From contig CM051458.1 in NCBI GenBank assembly GCA_028274465.1, positions 86,634,085 through 86,698,084 on the forward strand: a stretch of 64,000 nt of DNA. Reading direction: 5' to 3'. The position numbers were made by a program, and so were the translations under genes. Shown in pieces: positions 60,276 to 64,000 of this stretch. The DNA comes from Plantago ovata (taxonomy: Eukaryota > Streptophyta > Magnoliopsida > Lamiales > Plantaginaceae). Each line of letters opens with the position of its first letter. Within the stretch, counting starts at the first letter, position 1. The notes under the pieces are model-generated. The model worked only from the letters and a program-made list of their open reading frames with translations. It did no database searches and was not told where the DNA came from.

Positions 60276-61186
60276 ATGTTAATATCAGAGGAGGCTCTGT
60301 TATTAAAAGGCAAATCAATGATCAAGATGGAGGATTCGCGTATGCAGGAATCCATTATCAAGCTCGACGATGCTGAATTCGCTGCTAACATGAACGAATT
60401 CCCCGATTTCGCCAGACAAACCATGCAAAGGTACAAAGATTCAAACCTACATCTCTATAAACTCATACTAAAGATGAAAATCACTGATTGCGACTATGAC
60501 TATGGCTCTGCTTCTCTCGCTACTGAACTGGTCTTATTCGCTTTGAACAACCTGTCTGTCAAGAAACTAGATATCCAATTCTCATACTCGCACCCTACGT
60601 ATAAGACGTACCCGTTTATTATGCCTCCCCAAGTATTTGAATCCAAGTCCTTGACAGAATTAACTGCAGAGTATTGCCGAATCGAATACCCGATTAGCGA
60701 AAGCGTAATCACTTTGCCTCTTGTGGCTTTACATTTGACGTGTGTTGACATAGGAGAGGATAACATGTCAGAGAAAAGGAGGAGGAGCTGGGATTGTGCT
60801 ATTGGCAATGGCCTGTTCATGAATCTTCTTGAGAAATGCCCTTTGCTTGAGTTCTTGTACATGCGATGCGTGAATGCCAATGTATTTCCAAGATCAATCT
60901 CATTAGAATGCATAACCTTAAATTCTTTGCACTGGATCATCTTGATTCATTATCTGTCGAGTTTTTTGATCAAGGGCCCACTCAGTTTCCAAACCTCGTT
61001 GATACTGTTCAGCGACTGTCATCTTGAAAATACGTTTTTTCATGACTTTGAGTTCAAGTTTCCCAGTCTCACTGAGTTGGAGTTGTCGTTCCACAATTGC
61101 TATGGGTTTGAACAAGTTGAGATTTCGAGCCCTACCCTCAAGTTCTTAACCCTGGTGGTGTATCCGCATGTCCACAAGACGTTGGT
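60276..61186 (+). pseudogene. F-box/LRR-type gene remnant, cut by an LTR element
   Basis: The frame encodes the LRR half of a plant F-box/LRR (FBL) protein: KLILKMKITDCDYD, LVLFALNNLSVKKLDIQF, MPPQVFESKSLTELTAEYC, LEKCPLLEFLYMRC, SLTELELSFHNCYGFEQVEI and SSPTLKFLTLVVYP. No F-box precedes it. Around 60930-61030 another frame reads LDHLDSLSVEFFDQGPTQF, PNLVDTVQRLSS, which looks more protein-like, suggesting indels in the open frame. The coding sequence ends where the LTR begins at 61187, and the last codons run into LTR sequence. It is very probably non-functional. Confidence 0.7.
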
Positions 61187-61764
61187 TGTAAGACCCCCTT
61201 TTTTTTAATTATTTATTTATTATTTAATTTAATTAATTAATTATCAGAGTAAATTATTTTATTCGGTAATTATTTAATTCTTTTCCCGCGTAAACAAATT
61301 CGACTTTAGTGGGTTCGCGTAGGATTGTTTCGTTTGTTCCTTATTGGACTAGCTAGCAATCTGACTCCGTTTGGACCCAATTTTCGTGGCCTCTTTTGCT
61401 GGCTCTGGCCCATTTTATTGAGGCCCATCAGCTAAACTCTAACCCTAAACTAACCCTACCTCCCTTGTTTCTCATCCATTCACGCCCCCATCTGAAAAAG
61501 AAGAAAGAAGAAAACTTCTCCTCTCTGCTCTCTATCTCTCTCACCCGCCTACATCAGAACCCCACCCATCTTCAACCTGAACCGTCGCCGCCGTTCAGCC
61601 GCGCCCGTTCCGATCCCGTTCAAACCGTCGTTCAGCCGCGCCCGTTCCGTTCCGATCGAGTTCTGTTCCGATCCGATCTGAACCGTTCCTTCCTTCCAGA
61701 TACTACTGAGGATGCACGCGAGTAGGATGCCAGCGACGGAGAGAAGGGTCTGGGATGTCTTTGG

Positions 61765-61908
61765 GGATTTATTTCAAAATAAGAAGATGAAGCTTTTCAC
61801 TTTCTTCACTAGTTGTTATTCTTTTGACTTCTAAGTGGATTTATTTCAAAATAAGAAGATGAAACTTTTCACTTTCTTCACTAGTTGTTATTCTTTTGAC
61901 TTCTAAGT
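61765..61908 (+). repeat. 72-bp tandem duplication within the LTR
   Basis: Two nearly identical 72-base units (GGATTTATTTCAAAATAAGA ... TTGACTTCTAAGT) lie head to tail at 61765-61836 and 61837-61908. Confidence 0.9.
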
Positions 61909-62310
61909 TACTGTTGGATTTTTACTTGATTCCGTTAGCGCTGTGCGCGCCAAATATTGTTATGGCATTTATTGTCGACCGTTGTTTTTAAAATTATTTC
62001 GGATTTACTCTTTTCAAGAAATTATTTTGTTTTTAAAAACCGATACCGTTACAGTTGGTATCAGAGCTTGAGTTCAAACTCGAGCTTGCTAGAATAGGAT
62101 CTTCTGACCTTTGGGGTGTGTGTGAGGGTCCGAGTCGCTGGTTAGGTCTTGCATTTTCTTTTACTTTTCTGATCCGAGTCTTACGTACTAACCTTAAACT
62201 GTTTTGTTCATCTTGTTTATTCTGATTCTGACGTCTTTCTGATCCGTTTCTGAAACTATTGAACTTCCGTGGATGCTTTTGATTTTGACGTAGTTATTAA
62301 CTAGATAAAT

Positions 62311-62574
62311 ATGCATGTGCTTACAGATAGGTATGAGTACCGAAAAGAAAGTCATCTGTACCGCCTAGTCGAAGGGGAGTTTAACCCTTATACCACCGTT
62401 CCCGTCATTGGCATTTACCCTGGAAGCGTGATGGACAGGGTCGTTCGTGAACGAGACCACTACTGGCTGGAAAACATGAAGCTTCAAGACGAAATGGCAA
62501 CGAAGGATGCGGAAATCAGATTCCTTAAGATGGCTTTACGCGCCGCAGAGGAGCACTCCGACTTTGTCTCGTAA
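62311..62574 (+). other. Extra short reading frame between LTR and gag
   Basis: 87 residues (MHVLTDRYEYRKESHLYRL ... MDRVVRERDHYWLENMKLQ ... EIRFLKMALRAAEEHS), with a charged helical C-terminal half that looks like a coiled coil. A second short acidic frame (62507-62740, with EDEEEPEEEPEEDPSEKE) overlaps it. No known domain was recognised. The part belongs to the retroelement leader. Confidence 0.55.
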
Positions 62575-63103
62575 GAGGAAGGCTCGGAGGACGTTTCCCG
62601 AGGGTTGCGGACCTTCGCGTAGAGTGGAGGATGAGGAAGAACCCGAAGAAGAACCCGAGGAGGACCCCTCTGAGAAAGAAGTAGAAGATGCACACGTGTC
62701 CGAACGACGTTTCGAAGACGATATTGAGGACGTTTATTAGGATAGATGCTTTTTCGAGCTCGTACCAAATTTCCTTTTTTTGCCAAGCAAGTTTTTTTAG
62801 TTCAGCCCGACTGAGACTGTTTCTGCTTTTCCGTTTAATGACTGTGGTTTTCTGTTTTCTCGCTAAGACGAGTAGAGACTGGTTTTTCTTTGAATAATTG
62901 CATGCTTGGTTGATTTGAGACTACGTTAATTTCTTGATTTTGCGTTTTGTTTTAATGTTCAAGGCATGTTTTCTTCACTGCTCAGTTACATACCTGTTGT
63001 AGAAGATTAAGTACTGGCTTTAGTTCTTTTTTTTCCCGTTCTTTTCTAAGTTAGAAATTCGAGGTTGTTAAATCAACTGCTAAGTAGTACCCCTTTTGTT
63101 AGA

Positions 63104-64000
63104 ATGAATCACAGAAACACTTGTGGTACCAGCAGCAATGGAAGTGGAGATGATCAACATGCTGAAAATGGAGACCAAGTGGACCGCATCATCGCCGCTT
63201 TGGGAAATTTCAGCGAAACCATTCGCCACGTTAGGGCACCACTTGTTCAGCCAGCTCCTCCGCCACCACCACCGATTCAGACCATCGATCAAGCTGCGGA
63301 ACGTTTCACTCGATTCCATCCTGAAAGGTTCGAGGGAACGCCTGATGCCCGTAAGGCGGAGCTTTGGTTAGAGAGTATGGAGAACTTATTCTCGATTCTG
63401 CACTATCCGGACGAGAGGAAAATTGAGCTTGCAGCTTTCCAGTTCGTGGGAGCCGCCAGGAACTGGTGGAGGACCGTGAATGCGAGATGGAGGCAAGAGG
63501 GAGTTGCTCGCACCTGGGAGAACTTCACCAAGGATTTCATGGACAAGTACGTGCCTCGCCTGGTCCGCGAGAACAGGAGGGATGAGTTCCAGGCTTTAGT
63601 GCAAGGGAACATGGATGTTGCCGACTACGACTCAGAATTTACCCGACTATTGAAGTATGTGCCGCATTTCCAGGACGATGAACGGGAGAAAGTGCGCCAC
63701 TTTGTGAAGGGTCTGAACTCTGAGATCCGATACAGTTTGTTTGGGACCAACATGCCTACCTACCTCAAGGTCGTTGAACTCGCTTCCGAGGTAGAAAGTG
63801 GTCTCAAAGAAATCAAGATGGCTGATAAGCCGTACTCTAGCAAGAGGAGCTACTCTAGTTCTTCTGGGAACCATGGAGGAGGAAGCCAATCTGGATACAA
63901 GTGGGAGAGTCGAGGTGGGTATCAATCTGGATATCAAGCACCACCGGCGAAGTATCCCCGTAATCAGCAGGACAACCGCTCCCGCAACACCACTGGAGGG
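63104..64000 (+). CDS. Retroelement gag (retrotrans_gag family), partial at window edge
   Basis: The frame opens with MNHRNTCGTSSNGSGDD and a Pro-rich stretch. It then shows the retrotransposon gag core: RFHPERFEGTPDARKAELWL, ENLFSILHYPDERKIELAAF, QFVGAARNWWRTV, FTKDFMDKYVP, MDVADYDSEFTRLLKYVP. A Ser/Gly/Tyr-rich basic tail follows, which usually leads to a CCHC zinc knuckle; here it is cut by the window edge. The core fits chromovirus-type Ty3/gypsy elements. Gag forms the virus-like particle shell. Confidence 0.92.
   Translation, partial: MNHRNTCGTSSNGSGDDQHAENGDQVDRIIAALGNFSETIRHVRAPLVQPAPPPPPPIQTIDQAAERFTRFHPERFEGTPDARKAELWLESMENLFSILHYPDERKIELAAFQFVGAARNWWRTVNARWRQEGVARTWENFTKDFMDKYVPRLVRENRRDEFQALVQGNMDVADYDSEFTRLLKYVPHFQDDEREKVRHFVKGLNSEIRYSLFGTNMPTYLKVVELASEVESGLKEIKMADKPYSSKRSYSSSSGNHGGGSQSGYKWESRGGYQSGYQAPPAKYPRNQQDNRSRNTTGG

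Larger units (their letters stand above)
61187..64000 (+). mobile_element. Ty3/gypsy LTR retrotransposon, chromovirus-like, running off the window
   Basis: A 5' LTR (61187-62053, 867 bases) starts TGTAAGACC and ends CCGTTACA with matching TGTAA/TTACA ends. It is followed at once by a primer-binding site for initiator Met-tRNA (TGGTATCAGAGC, from 62056). A leader of about 1 kb with extra short reading frames precedes gag. The element is inserted in the F-box-type gene; its 3' part lies beyond the window. The visible gag is open throughout, so the element looks young or whole as far as it can be seen. Confidence 0.92.

Noticed and set aside
1-64000. CRISPR array, bacterial operon or prokaryotic mobile element
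   Set aside because: No regularly spaced repeats with unique spacers, and spliced plant genes throughout.

Overview
The window is nuclear DNA from a flowering plant, most likely a core eudicot. Coding exons are separated by GT-AG introns, flanks are AT-rich, 5' leaders are CT-rich, and the families are plant-specific (phytolongin, LOB-domain protein, defensin-like peptides, FHA protein of the At4g14490 type, Cassandra and chromovirus-like retroelements). From memory, GDPD4 and eIF2D are neighbours in Arabidopsis (At1g71340/At1g71350), so the 19.5-38 kb core looks like conserved microsynteny. The species cannot be fixed from the sequence alone.

Layout: 0-0.6 kb holds a LINE zinc-binding remnant and two SINE 3' halves. 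1.7-6.8 kb is a six-exon RRM protein gene (+). 9.8-11.1 kb is an intronless phytolongin gene (-) with a 5' UTR intron. 11.6-15.7 kb is a repeat-rich stretch: a duplicated 3' end of the next gene, a 1-kb non-autonomous Mutator-like element with an extraordinary GGAGCT-palindrome core, and a U6 snRNA retrocopy lodged in that element's terminal repeat. 15.7-17.8 kb is a DUF2062-type membrane protein gene (-). 18.3-18.9 kb holds a SINE and a LINE tail.

19.5-27.4 kb contains two tandem GDPD4-like glycerophosphodiester phosphodiesterase genes (-), each with nine matching exons. They lie in a duplicated block that also carried the first exon of the DUF2062 gene and the first exon of the divergent coiled-coil gene. 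The first GDPD4 copy has lost its own start, but the stray DUF2062 first exon lies upstream in the exact splice phase to replace it. The second copy keeps its start but has an apparent one-base frameshift in exon 7. 27.8-30.9 kb is an 11-exon coiled-coil gene (+) sharing a divergent promoter with the second GDPD4. 31.7-38.3 kb is eIF2D (-), also with an apparent one-base frameshift.

39.4-42.4 kb holds two inverted solo LTRs of a SIRE/Maximus-like Copia family. 43.4-47.7 kb is a small defensin-like cluster (two complete genes, one fragment). 47.8-48.5 kb is a second, inverted relative of the GGAGCT element. 48.7-50.1 kb is an intronless FHA-domain gene (+). 51.2-52.2 kb is a minus-strand partial relative of the coiled-coil gene in which exon 2 occurs three times. 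52.5-53.4 kb is a tandem Cassandra TRIM with its 5S-derived LTR. 53.6-55.0 kb holds two LINE remnants. 55.4-55.9 kb is a LOB-domain gene (-), 56.6-58.8 kb a single-pass membrane protein gene (-), and 60.3-61.2 kb an F-box-type LRR gene remnant cut by the 5' LTR of a Ty3/gypsy element whose gag runs off the right edge.

The genes do not form a pathway. Shared themes are lipid and membrane biology (GDPD4, phytolongin, DUF2062) and RNA/translation (RRM protein, eIF2D). The most interesting biology is genome dynamics: exon capture after tandem duplication, exon amplification and nested insertions.
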